A stretch of 64,000 nt of DNA from Burkholderia stabilis. Lineage in GTDB: Bacteria > Pseudomonadota > Gammaproteobacteria > Burkholderiales > Burkholderiaceae. The first letter of the stretch is position 1. Each line of letters opens with the position of its first letter. Location: NCBI RefSeq assembly GCF_001742165.1, contig NZ_CP016444.1:186001-250000 (forward strand), read 5' to 3'. Below are positions 26,661 through 35,027 of the stretch, in pieces. The notes beneath the pieces are model-generated. The model searched no databases and was not told the origin of the DNA. It saw nothing but the letters and a program-made list of their open reading frames with translations. A program made the position numbers and the translations under genes.

Positions 26661-26858
26661 GGTGTGGTGGTTCCGGCAGGGATTCGGGGGTATTGTGCTC
26701 CGGGCTTAGGAGGTTTGGAAAGGGAAGTCAGTCCGGATTGCGTATGTCGGTAATCGGCCATGAAGAGTCGTTCGCTCGTTTCATCGTCAAAACATTCGCG
26801 AGTTGGCTCAGCTTCGAAGACAGCCACGCAGTCTGCAGCGGTAACGGTATAGCCGCGA

Positions 26859-27908
26859 CTAGGACTGCCGTTTTTCCTCGATACGCGCCACAAACACGCG
26901 CGTAAAAAGGCGGAAGTGATTGTGGATAGTTTCGAGGCGCCGAAAGATCATGTCTTGCACAAGTTTTCTTGTCGGCCCCGCGTCGCCTACGGTGGCGGCG
27001 GTTGCGAGATCGATGATGAGAGCTATGGCTCGTGCAGCGTGAAGATCCATCTGCAGGACTTCTGCATCGGTAAGGCCAGCGGTCAGCTTGGCCCCGATCG
27101 CAATCGGCAACAACTCACCGCCGCTCGCCCACTTACTGATTCTGTTCTCATCGATCGGTAGTGGGGTGCCATCGGCGACGTACTGGGAACAGAGTTTGTA
27201 ATACGATTCGACACCATGAGATTGCATGACCTTGCCAATCCAGTTACCAAAAGGATGCCTGGACGGATGGGCGAGTTGAATGATTTCCTCAATGGGCGCC
27301 TCACGCTCGATTTCCCTAACAAGAACATAAAAACCCGTAGCTACCAACAGAGCTCCAAGCAATCGCTCGATCAGGTCATACGCGGGCTTGGGAAGCCGCA
27401 GGGGTTGTTTCTTCCACCACGAGTCGCGATCATCGATGAGATTCCCGCCGCAATGCTGACAGGGAATCCCCGTCTTCACTACCGCAGCAAAAAAGAGATT
27501 CGGGATGGCCTCGGAGAGCCCGAACAGGGATAGTAAGGGTGGCAGCAAAGGGCCCTCCGCATTGCCATGTTTCATGGCACTGATAAATCTTTCATCGACT
27601 CCAAACTTATCAGCGATGCCCTTTAAGGTTGTTGGCGAAACATGATGCTTGCCCCGAACATGATTCTCAAAGTTCTTGAAGTGATCGCCGACCAGATCAC
27701 GCAGTAGCGCCTGATGGGTGGGATAGTCGGTGAAGATGCGCACTAGGAACTCGCGCGACGGCACCGATGGAATACCGGGCATCAATCCTAAGGCGGTGGG
27801 AAATAGCTTGAGCGGACGGCTTATGACAAGCGGCCACAACGGTGCAAGCTTGTCGCCAAAGAAGATCTCCCCAAGCGTCAACTGACCGATACCCGACTGG
27901 TTTTCCAT
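26859..27908 (-). CDS. Unknown HTH-like protein with a CxxC motif, 349 aa
   Basis: I do not recognise a characterised family. An HTH-like segment lies at about 94-114 (TLKGIADKFGVDERFISAMK), a CxxC pair at C150/C153 (GIPCQHCGG), and a second HTH-like segment near 254-270 (ENRISKWASGGELL). There is no signal peptide or clear membrane helix. Codon use is distinctly more A/T-rich than the neighbours, suggesting transfer. The ATG at 27908 lacks a good ribosome binding site; a TTG at 27926 is an alternative. It is divergent, across 84 bases, from a 31-aa peptide gene with a very strong one, which suggests a regulator/peptide pair. Confidence 0.7.
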   Translation of the reverse strand: MENQSGIGQLTLGEIFFGDKLAPLWPLVISRPLKLFPTALGLMPGIPSVPSREFLVRIFTDYPTHQALLRDLVGDHFKNFENHVRGKHHVSPTTLKGIADKFGVDERFISAMKHGNAEGPLLPPLLSLFGLSEAIPNLFFAAVVKTGIPCQHCGGNLIDDRDSWWKKQPLRLPKPAYDLIERLLGALLVATGFYVLVREIEREAPIEEIIQLAHPSRHPFGNWIGKVMQSHGVESYYKLCSQYVADGTPLPIDENRISKWASGGELLPIAIGAKLTAGLTDAEVLQMDLHAARAIALIIDLATAATVGDAGPTRKLVQDMIFRRLETIHNHFRLFTRVFVARIEEKRQS

Positions 27909-27992
27909 TTTTTGGAAGATATGCAAGGAAGGATTCTTGGATCATTCTCCTGTGCGACGTCATTGCACGCAACCACCTAAAGGAGATGTCTC

Positions 27993-28088
27993 ATGAGCAG
28001 CGACAACCAACAAGGCGCCGGCTGGCCCAGCAAGCAAGATGGCCAAAAGTCGGGAGGCGGCCGCGACAACGCGCCGCCGCGCCGGTAA
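27993..28088 (+). CDS. 31-aa Gly/Asn/Arg-rich small protein
   Basis: The peptide starts MSSDNQQGAGWPSKQDGQKS and ends GGGRDNAPPRR. It has an AAAGGAGA ribosome binding site seven bases before the ATG, the strongest in this area, and is followed 28 bases after the stop by an 11-bp stem hairpin with a T-tract. It has no signal peptide, no membrane segment and no cysteines. The GWPS and GGGR-D/G-N blocks look like a conserved short-peptide type rather than random sequence, but I cannot name the family. Divergence from the HTH/CxxC protein suggests they function together. Confidence 0.65.
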   Translation: MSSDNQQGAGWPSKQDGQKSGGGRDNAPPRR

Positions 28089-28116
28089 GGCACGCGCAGC
28101 CTAGGCTACGCTCGAG

Positions 28117-28161
28117 CCTGCCCCGCAGCGAACTGGATGCGGGGCAGGTGCGCATGTTTTT
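28117..28161 (+). terminator. Rho-independent terminator after the small peptide gene
   Basis: CCTGCCCCGCA (28117-28127) pairs perfectly with TGCGGGGCAGG (28138-28148) around a 10-base loop, and five T residues follow at 28157-28161. The T-tract is a little separated from the stem, where a small GCGCA/TGCGC hairpin nests. Confidence 0.65.
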
Positions 28162-28689
28162 GCGCCTGACGGCGCTCAAACGCCGATTCATTTCGCACGC
28201 GAAAATGCACCGACTTCCCAGCTCACTTCGCAAGTGAAGGCACGCCTCCTACACATAGCCCGGCATCCCCCGCCCTTTTCATTTAGCTGCCTTGCATTCC
28301 GAATGCGCCCTTCATCACCGTCGAGATCGTGTCGCATGGCAGGCGGGGCGCAGGAATGCTTTCAACGCAGGTCTCGCAGGTTAACCTTGAGTCGTCCGCG
28401 CATCGTGTTCTCGATCGACACAACTTTGGTTGCCGAGCATACATGACCACGAGAGTTGGACTGTGACCGCAACCCAGTAGGAAGACGATCGTCCGAAACA
28501 CTTCGGAGGCAGCCATTGGTGCCTCTCTGCACGGAAGGGCTGATGCGGGTCGATCGCAGCCCTCCTAACATCAAACATTTCCCACCAGCGCCCGAACGTT
28601 CAGGAGGCGCTGTTACCGATCTCGAACGCGCCGGTTTTCACCATTCTCTTCAGCAAAGTTGAAGTCAATCCTGCGACGTAGCGACAAAA

Positions 28690-28716
28690 GCCGCCGCTTG
28701 AGCATCAAGCGGCGGC
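28690..28716 (-). terminator. Rho-independent terminator of the class V aminotransferase
   Basis: A perfect 12-bp stem, GCCGCCGCTTGA (28690-28701) and TCAAGCGGCGGC (28705-28716), with a GCA loop. On the minus strand it is followed by TTTTGTCG. It lies 72 bases past the aminotransferase stop codon at 28788. Confidence 0.8.
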
Positions 28717-28787
28717 CGCGAAGACTGTGAATTGCGGCACACGCCCTGTCAGCACCGATTCAGGCGCGCGATACTCCACAGAACACC

Positions 28788-29915
28788 CTAAACAACCCGC
28801 TCCAACGCCGCCGAGAACCTGCCAACCACCCCCTCGACATCATGCAGCTTCTCCAGCCCGAACAACCCGATCCGGAAAGTCTTGAAGTCCTCGGGCTCAT
28901 CACACTGCAGCGGAACGCCAGCCGCAATCTGCAAACCGGCATCGGCAAACTTCTTCCCGGACCGGATACCGTCATCGTCCGTGTAGCTGACCACGACACC
29001 CGGTGCCTGAAACCCTTCAGCCGCCACGCTCCTGAACCCCTTGCTGGCCAGCAGCGCCCGAATGCGCTTGCCGAGTTCGAGCTGTTCCGCTTTCACCTTG
29101 TCGAAACCGTATGCGTCCGTTTCCTTGATCACATCGCGCAGCGTCGCGAGGCTGTCCGTGGGCATCGTGGCGTGATACGCGAACCCGCCGCCCTCATACG
29201 CTTCCATGATCTGCAGCCACTTGCGTAGATCGCACGCGAAGCTGGTGCTGGTCGTCGCATCGATTCGTTCGCGCGCGAGCGGGCTGAGCATGACCAGCGC
29301 GCAGCACGGCGATGCGCTCCAGCCCTTTTGCGGCGCACTGATCAGCACATCGACGCCGCTGGCCTGCATGTCGACCCAGACCGTACCGGAGGCGATGCAA
29401 TCCAGCACGAACATGCCGCCGACGGCATGCACGGCGTCGGCCACCGCGCGCAAATACGCGTCGGGCAACATCATGCCGGAGGCGGTTTCGACATGCGGCG
29501 CAAAGACCAGATCCGGCTTGTGTTCCCTGATCGCGGCGACCACTTCCTCGATCGGCGCCGGCGCATAGGCGGCCTGCCGCCCCTGCTCGACCGGACGCGC
29601 CTTCAGCACCGTCGTTTCGGACGGGATGCTGCCCATGTCGAAGATCTGCGACCAGCGGAAGCTGAACCAGCCATTGCGGATGACCAGGCACTTCTTGTTC
29701 GTCGCGAACTGCCGTGCGACGGCTTCCATGCCGAACGTCCCGCTACCCGGCACGACGACGACCGATTTCGCGTTGTAGACTTTTTTCAGCGAAGCGGAAA
29801 TGTCGCGCATGACGCCCTGAAAGAGCTGCGACATATGGTTGATCGATCTATCGGTGTAAACCACGGAATATTCGAGGAGCCCCTCGCGGTCAACATCGGG
29901 AAGTAAACCTGGCAT
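28788..29915 (-). CDS. PLP-dependent class V aminotransferase (alanine-glyoxylate type)
   Basis: A 375-aa fold-type I class V aminotransferase. The PLP lysine is K197 in ISAPQKGWSASP; PGSGTFGMEAVARQF near residue 57 matches the phosphate-binding loop of alanine-glyoxylate/serine-pyruvate aminotransferases, and FVLDCIASGTVWVDM holds the aspartate that contacts the pyridine nitrogen. Length fits the family (about 380 aa). The ATG at 29915 has GGAG upstream; 23 upstream codons are not family-like. Monocistronic with its own terminator. Exact donor/acceptor pair unknown. Confidence 0.87.
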   Translation of the reverse strand: MPGLLPDVDREGLLEYSVVYTDRSINHMSQLFQGVMRDISASLKKVYNAKSVVVVPGSGTFGMEAVARQFATNKKCLVIRNGWFSFRWSQIFDMGSIPSETTVLKARPVEQGRQAAYAPAPIEEVVAAIREHKPDLVFAPHVETASGMMLPDAYLRAVADAVHAVGGMFVLDCIASGTVWVDMQASGVDVLISAPQKGWSASPCCALVMLSPLARERIDATTSTSFACDLRKWLQIMEAYEGGGFAYHATMPTDSLATLRDVIKETDAYGFDKVKAEQLELGKRIRALLASKGFRSVAAEGFQAPGVVVSYTDDDGIRSGKKFADAGLQIAAGVPLQCDEPEDFKTFRIGLFGLEKLHDVEGVVGRFSAALERVV

Positions 29916-30085
29916 GGTCGTCTCCGGTAATGGATGAACTATGAAGTCAGGGCAAGCAGTGTCTTTGACTGGGTACCGCTGCACCGATGCGAATTCGTTT
30001 TTTCTCGACGAAAGCCGATTCTAACGAACGCCGCCCGTGGCCGCGCATATTTTGTCTGCTGTCTGGCCGCCCGGCGCCTGCACGC

Positions 30086-30616
30086 TCACGCCCCCGCTTC
30101 GTCATAAGCAACGATGTCCAGCCCCTCCGCGGAGTCCGGCACGACGAAGTACCGCGTGATCTGCTCGAACTCGGCATCCGATGCCTGGAATGGATGCTCG
30201 CCGCGCTCGTTGCGCGCATGCAGTCGTGCCTTGCAAACCGCATCGCTTACATCAAGGTAATGAAGCCGATGACCGCAGCCGGCGGCCCGCGAAACGGCCA
30301 GCCCCCACGCGCGTGCAGCGACGGTATTGAACGGAAAATCCAGAACCACCGAAATACCAGCCTGCAGCAACGCACCGATGTGATTGGCAATCACATCCTT
30401 GAGACGCGTTGCACATCGGACATAGTCGGCGATCGACAGAATCTCGGCCGGATAGAGGCGAGCGAGCCAGTCGTCCTCGCTGATCAGGATGGTCCGCTCG
30501 GCGCTTGCGAGCGCCGCGGTCAGCGTCGATTTCCCGGATGCGATCTTGCCGCATACCATGTGGAGCAATACCGCATCATCCGATGCTATCGTGTGAAGCT
30601 GCTTCCCGGTCTGCAT
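30086..30616 (-). CDS. Small P-loop kinase/ATPase
   Basis: A 176-aa P-loop protein. The Walker A motif is G23-KIASGKST-31 in MVCGKIASGKSTL, followed by LISEDDWLARLYP, SVVLDFPFNTVAAR (Walker B-like) and the RNERGEHPF loop with basic residues typical of zeta-toxin/Chlor-phosphotransferase-like kinases. The substrate is unknown. The ATG at 30616 has GGAGAG upstream. A longer open frame upstream is ruled out because it would pass through a transcription terminator at 30645-30670. Cytoplasmic. Confidence 0.82.
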   Translation of the reverse strand: MQTGKQLHTIASDDAVLLHMVCGKIASGKSTLTAALASAERTILISEDDWLARLYPAEILSIADYVRCATRLKDVIANHIGALLQAGISVVLDFPFNTVAARAWGLAVSRAAGCGHRLHYLDVSDAVCKARLHARNERGEHPFQASDAEFEQITRYFVVPDSAEGLDIVAYDEAGA

Positions 30617-30644
30617 TCCAGGCTCTCCGTCGATGGCCCAGAAA

Positions 30645-30670
30645 GCAAAAACCCGCCTTCCGGGCGGGTT
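30645..30670 (-). terminator. Rho-independent terminator of the LRR-like gene
   Basis: AACCCGCC (30650-30657) pairs with GGCGGGTT (30663-30670) around TTCCG; on the minus strand the stem runs into TTTTTGC. It ends transcription from the gene stopping at 30809 and lies 34 bases before the kinase start. Confidence 0.8.
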
Positions 30671-30808
30671 GTGATCGCATGCATTCAGTCGATGGCTACC
30701 CCGCCGGCACAAGTGCGGCGCGAATAATCGAAGAGGTATGCGATCGGGTCATGCGCACCAGCATAGCCAACTGCGCGATCGCGGACAAGCGGGTTCGAAC
30801 AAGGCGAA

Positions 30809-31837
30809 TCATGGCCACCGGCTCGCCTTCTCGTCCAGCCCGCGCGCAGCAAGGCTCACCTTCGCGGCGTCATTCCATTTCCTGCTGCCCGAAAACAAGC
30901 TGACGGAACGCGTTGCCGGGAACCAGTCGCGATCACGCAACGCATCCATGTCAAGCGCAACGCACGACGCGTGGAACTCTCGCAAGCGGTCCTGCCTATC
31001 CAGTCCAGGCAATCCGGCCAACGTCCGGCAATTGAACAGCCACAGCCGCTCCAGCTTCACGCCCGCCAGGTCGAGTCGCGAAAGCTGCAGCTGATCCTCG
31101 ACACGCAGCGCGGAAAGCGAAGGCAGGCGCGACAGATCGCCCAACGTGGAAAGCCCGCGCACGCGCAGAATCTGCAGCATCTCGATCGTGGTGCTCGACA
31201 GGTCGTCGATGTCATCGCGACCGCCCAGGATCAACGTCATTTCCCGCAGGTCCGGGATGGCCGAGACGAAGCCAAGCGGATGCTTTTTCGCGTAGGAACC
31301 GAGCGTCAGTTTGCGCAGGCCGGGCAGGCTTGCAATCGTGTCGATGCCCTTCGAATGGTCGTGGATGAACAATTCGCTCAGCGATCCGCACCGCGCCAGC
31401 GGCGACAGATCGATATTCCGCTTCCGGTTTTCAACCAGCACAAGCCGCTCGAGTTGGCCGAGATCGATCGTGTCGAGGAAGTCGGGACGATTCAGGTTGA
31501 AAACCCCGAAGCCCAAACGCTTCAGCTTGGGCAGCAGGCCGATTGCTTCCTCGTTCGCGATCTCGGAAAGGCAATCGACGGAAAGATCGCGCACTTCAGG
31601 CAAGTCGCGCAGCGAAGCCGCATCGAACCGCGCCCCGTAGTGGCCGTAAAACCGGACCTGAAGGCGGTCCCCGGCGAGCCGGCAGGCTTCATTCAGCGAT
31701 TGCAGGATCACCGGGTCGTAGGCGTCGGGCGTGCTGAACTGGACCACCAGTCGCCCGTGCTGCCCGCAAGCCTCGACGATCTCGACCGGCGAAAGCGTTG
31801 TCGGGTCGTTTATCCTGCCACTGCTCATCTGCAGCAT
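30809..31837 (-). CDS. Leucine-rich-repeat-like protein, 342 aa
   Basis: A protein made of irregular leucine-rich units of about 22-24 residues, for example LRDLPEVRDLSVDCLSEIAN, LPKLKRLGFGVFNLN, LARCGSLSELFIHDH, IASLPGLRKLTLGS and LSRLPSLSALRVEDQ. Such solenoids bind proteins. There is no signal peptide, sorting motif or catalytic domain, so it is probably cytoplasmic. I chose the ATG at 31837 (AGGGGG directly upstream); another ATG at 31828 is possible. It ends with its own terminator. Function unknown. Confidence 0.75.
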   Translation of the reverse strand: MLQMSSGRINDPTTLSPVEIVEACGQHGRLVVQFSTPDAYDPVILQSLNEACRLAGDRLQVRFYGHYGARFDAASLRDLPEVRDLSVDCLSEIANEEAIGLLPKLKRLGFGVFNLNRPDFLDTIDLGQLERLVLVENRKRNIDLSPLARCGSLSELFIHDHSKGIDTIASLPGLRKLTLGSYAKKHPLGFVSAIPDLREMTLILGGRDDIDDLSSTTIEMLQILRVRGLSTLGDLSRLPSLSALRVEDQLQLSRLDLAGVKLERLWLFNCRTLAGLPGLDRQDRLREFHASCVALDMDALRDRDWFPATRSVSLFSGSRKWNDAAKVSLAARGLDEKASRWP

Positions 31838-31958
31838 GCGTCCCCCTGCGATTCGGTTCCGGTTTCGCCATGAGGCGGCCATGAGCGGCATCCTCGCGCG
31901 TCCCGACGTCAACGCTGAATTGCGCCGCCACAGCGTAGCGCCAACCCGGCGACACGCA

Positions 31959-32642
31959 CTATTTCGGAAACACCCCCCTGCTCATCGCATCCAGCTGCCG
32001 AACGATCTCCCCGCGCAACTCGTCCGATATCTCGACACTGTCCAGCAATTCCGAAATCCACAGCCCGTCGGCCGCGAGCCGGCAGATCATCAGCGTCGCC
32101 GCCCGCTCCATCGGCACCGGATCGGGCCGCGTCCATTCCCGCATCGGCACCGACCAACGCGCGCGCGTCTCCTGCTCGGTAATCATCGACGCGACCAGCA
32201 CGCGAAGCACGTCCGCGCTCGCGGCCGGTTGCGCCGCATCGAGCACCGCGTGCAGGTAGGCCCGCGCCGCCGCGCCGTCGCCGCCGGAATCCGCGGCGAC
32301 CCGCGCGGCCATCTGCCCGGCAAACCGCTCGGTCGCCTGCCCGAACAGCGCATCCAGCAACCCCTGCTTGTTCGCAAAGTGGTATTGCAGCGCGCCTTTC
32401 GTCACGCCGGCACGCTCGGCCACCGCATCGAGCGTCAACGCGGCCACGCCTTGATGCGTCGCGATTTCCGATGCGGCCGCCAGCAATTGCGCGCGCACCT
32501 GATCCGGCGCTTTTTTGCGGCGCACGCCGGTAGTGGCGGCGGCCGGCGCCGATGATCCTTCAGGCGCCCGTGCGACGGCCGTTCCAGCCGGTTCGACAGG
32601 CGCGGAAGCGTTGCGCGGCACGGGTTCGAGGCGTTTTTTCAT
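31959..32642 (-). CDS. TetR-family regulator divergent from squalene-hopene cyclase
   Basis: A 227-aa TetR protein. A disordered, Ala/Pro-rich N-terminal tail of about 40 residues precedes the HTH: QLLAAASEIATHQGVAAL, then AERAGVTKGALQYHFANKQG. The C-terminal domain binds an unknown ligand (MICRLAADGLWISELL). The ATG at 32642 abuts the coding start of the cyclase frame on the other strand; the ~54 bases beyond hold a CCGGCCGG-centred dyad that may be its operator. It is the obvious candidate regulator of hopanoid production from this locus. Confidence 0.87.
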   Translation of the reverse strand: MKKRLEPVPRNASAPVEPAGTAVARAPEGSSAPAAATTGVRRKKAPDQVRAQLLAAASEIATHQGVAALTLDAVAERAGVTKGALQYHFANKQGLLDALFGQATERFAGQMAARVAADSGGDGAAARAYLHAVLDAAQPAASADVLRVLVASMITEQETRARWSVPMREWTRPDPVPMERAATLMICRLAADGLWISELLDSVEISDELRGEIVRQLDAMSRGVFPK

Positions 32643-32649
32643 GGTGCGG

Positions 32650-34758
32650 ATGGTAGCACCCGATGGTCTCGATATAAACATTCCGGCCGGATGGTATGAT
32701 CCGCCGCATGAACAAAATGCCCCTTCCCCCTGGTCCGCGCTCGACACCGCCATCGCCCGTGGACGCGACGCGCTCGTGCGTCTTCAGCAGCCCGACGGCA
32801 GCTGGTGTTTCGAACTCGAATCCGACGCGACGATCACCGCGGAATACATCCTGATGATGCATTTCATGGACAAGATCGACGACGTGCGCCAGGAGAAGAT
32901 GGCCCGCTACCTGCGCGCGACGCAGCGGCTCGACACGCACGGCGGATGGGCGCTGTACGTCGACGGCGATCCGGACGTGTCGTGCAGCGTGAAGGCGTAT
33001 TTCGCGCTGAAGGCGGCCGGCGACAGCGAACACGCGCCGCACATGATCCGCGCGCGCGACGCGATCCTGAAGCTCGGCGGCGCGGCGCGCTCGAACGTGT
33101 TCACGCGCATCCTGCTCGCGACGTTCGGCCAGGTGCCGTGGCGCGCGGCGCCGTTCATGCCGATCGAATTCGTGCTGTTCCCGAAGTGGGTGCCGATCTC
33201 GATGTACAAGGTCGCGTACTGGGCGCGCACGACGATGGTGCCGCTGCTCGTGCTGTGCTCGCTGAAGGCAAGCGCGCGCAATCCGCGCAACGTGTCGATC
33301 CGCGAGCTGTTCGTCACGGCGCCCGAAGCGGAGCGCCGCTACTTCCCGCCTGCAAGCGGCATGCGCAAGCTGTTCCTCGCGCTCGACCGCACGGTTCGCC
33401 ATATCGAGCCGCTGTTGCCGAAGGGCCTGCGGCAGCGCGCGATCCGGCATGCGGAAGCCTGGTGCGCGGAACGCATGAACGGCGAGGACGGGCTCGGCGG
33501 CATCTTCCCGCCGATCGTGTACAGCTACCAGATGATGGAAGTGCTCGGCTACCCGGACGACCATCCGCTGCGGCGCGATTGCGAAAACGCGCTCGAAAAG
33601 CTGCTGGTCACGCGGCCGGACGGCAGCATGTATTGCCAGCCGTGCCTGTCGCCGGTGTGGGACACCGCATGGAGCACGATGGCGCTCGAACAGGCGCGCG
33701 GCGTGGCGGCGCCGGAAGCCGATGAATCGGCCGGCACGCTGCGCGAACTCGACGAGCGCATCGCGCGCGCCTACGACTGGCTGGCCGTGCGCCAGGTGAA
33801 CGACCTGCGCGGCGACTGGATCGAAAACGCGCCGGCCGAAACGGAGCCGGGCGGATGGGCCTTCCAGTACGCGAACCCGTACTACCCCGACATCGACGAC
33901 ACCGCGGTCGTCACCGCGATGCTCGACCGTCGCGGCCGCACGCATCGCAACGCGGACGGCACGCACGCGTACGCGCCGCGCGTCGCACGCGCGCTCGACT
34001 GGATGCGCGGGCTGCAATCGCGCAACGGCGGCTTCGCGGCGTTCGATGCCGATTGCGACCGCCTGTACCTGAACGCGATCCCGTTCGCCGATCACGGCGC
34101 GCTGCTCGATCCGCCGACGGAAGACGTATCGGGCCGCGTGCTGCTGTGCTTCGGCGTCACGAAGCGCGATGCCGACCGTGAATCGCTCGCGCGCTGCATC
34201 GACTACGTGAAGCGCACGCAGCAGCCCGACGGCAGCTGGTGGGGCCGCTGGGGCACGAACTACATCTACGGCACCTGGAGCGTACTGGCCGGCCTCGCAC
34301 TCGCCGGCGAGGACAAGTCGCAACCGTATATCGCACGCGCGATCGACTGGCTGCGCGCGCGGCAGCATGCGGACGGCGGCTGGGGCGAAACGAACGACAG
34401 CTATATCGACCCGAAGCTGGGCGGCACGAACGGCGGCGAAAGCACGTCGAACTTCACCGCGTGGGCGCTGCTCGCGCAGATGGCGTTCGGCGACTGCGAA
34501 TCCGACTCGGTGAAGCGCGGCATCGCGTATCTGCAGTCGGTGCAACAGGACGACGGATTCTGGTGGCACCGTTCGCACAATGCGCCGGGCTTTCCGCGCA
34601 TTTTCTACCTGAAGTATCACGGCTACACCGCGTACTTCCCGCTGTGGGCGCTTGCGCGTTATCGGCGCCTTGCGGGCGCCGCGGCGTCGCAAAGCGCGGC
34701 CGCGCGCGGCGCGGCAACCGTGTCGGCCGTGGCAACGACCGACACGGCAGTCGCGTGA
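32650..34758 (+). CDS. shc: Squalene-hopene cyclase
   Basis: A 702-aa terpene cyclase that converts squalene to hopene, the first step of hopanoid synthesis, at the membrane. The catalytic general acid motif DxDD is DIDD (33889-33900, about residue 414). QW repeats are visible, such as QQPDGSWWGRWGTNYIYGTW and RQHADGGWGE. The 5' end is doubtful: family-like sequence starts at SPWSALD near 32728, the in-frame ATG at 32650 has no ribosome binding site and overlaps the regulator's leader, while ATG 32696 in the +1 frame begins MIRRMNK, the N terminus I recall for Burkholderia cyclases. A one-base indel near 32715 is likely. Confidence 0.9.
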   Translation: MVAPDGLDINIPAGWYDPPHEQNAPSPWSALDTAIARGRDALVRLQQPDGSWCFELESDATITAEYILMMHFMDKIDDVRQEKMARYLRATQRLDTHGGWALYVDGDPDVSCSVKAYFALKAAGDSEHAPHMIRARDAILKLGGAARSNVFTRILLATFGQVPWRAAPFMPIEFVLFPKWVPISMYKVAYWARTTMVPLLVLCSLKASARNPRNVSIRELFVTAPEAERRYFPPASGMRKLFLALDRTVRHIEPLLPKGLRQRAIRHAEAWCAERMNGEDGLGGIFPPIVYSYQMMEVLGYPDDHPLRRDCENALEKLLVTRPDGSMYCQPCLSPVWDTAWSTMALEQARGVAAPEADESAGTLRELDERIARAYDWLAVRQVNDLRGDWIENAPAETEPGGWAFQYANPYYPDIDDTAVVTAMLDRRGRTHRNADGTHAYAPRVARALDWMRGLQSRNGGFAAFDADCDRLYLNAIPFADHGALLDPPTEDVSGRVLLCFGVTKRDADRESLARCIDYVKRTQQPDGSWWGRWGTNYIYGTWSVLAGLALAGEDKSQPYIARAIDWLRARQHADGGWGETNDSYIDPKLGGTNGGESTSNFTAWALLAQMAFGDCESDSVKRGIAYLQSVQQDDGFWWHRSHNAPGFPRIFYLKYHGYTAYFPLWALARYRRLAGAAASQSAAARGAATVSAVATTDTAVA
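32673..32694. promoter_or_regulatory. Possible promoter/operator between TetR and squalene-hopene cyclase genes
   Basis: A TATAAA box (32673-32678) overlaps an imperfect dyad centred on CCGGCCGG (32683-32690). Its position just before the alternative cyclase ATG at 32696 suggests a cyclase promoter covered by the TetR operator. Confidence 0.4.
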
Positions 34759-35004
34759 ATGCCTGAATGACAACGCGCCGGGGCGCATGCAGCGCACCCG
34801 GCGCGGCGGCTATCAAATGGCCGCTCACCGCCGATTCACGCTTCCTCCTTCTCCCTTCCCCTTCTCCCGCATCCTGGCGAACGCGTCGCCACCATCAACC
34901 GTGCTGCGACAGGGACTTCGCCGGATAAAAGCAATCGGACCCGGCAAAAAAGTGACCTCCATCCGGGTTGCATGAATAAGTCCCACCGAGACATAATTCA
35001 CAAA

Positions 35005-35024
35005 ACTTGAGTCTCAAAAGGTCT
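35005..35024 (+). promoter_or_regulatory. LysR-box candidate at the LysR start (copy 1)
   Basis: ACTTGAGTCTCAAAAGGTCT includes a perfect TTGAG-T-CTCAA palindrome and ends four bases before the LysR ATG. It matches 16 of 20 bases of a site upstream of the aldo/keto reductase (37544-37563). Confidence 0.55.
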
Positions 35025-35027
35025 TAT

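Larger units (their letters stand above)
28089..28787. other. About 700 bases without a supported gene; several hairpins
   Basis: Holds the terminator of the 31-aa peptide gene (28117-28161), a small hairpin TCACTT-CGC-AAGTGA near 28221-28235, a GAGGCA/TGCCTC pair near 28505-28524 and the terminator of the aminotransferase (28690-28716). Between these the DNA is more A/T-rich than average. Short frames exist on both strands but none has a convincing start or composition. It could hold a non-coding RNA or gene remnants. Confidence 0.45.

Noticed and set aside
28234..28662. Short frames on both strands after the small peptide gene
   Set aside because: No ribosome binding sites, irregular composition and overlapping alternatives; not convincing as genes.
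32560..34797. 745-codon minus-strand frame opposite squalene-hopene cyclase
   Set aside because: Antisense shadow; the plus strand shows the DxDD motif and QW repeats.
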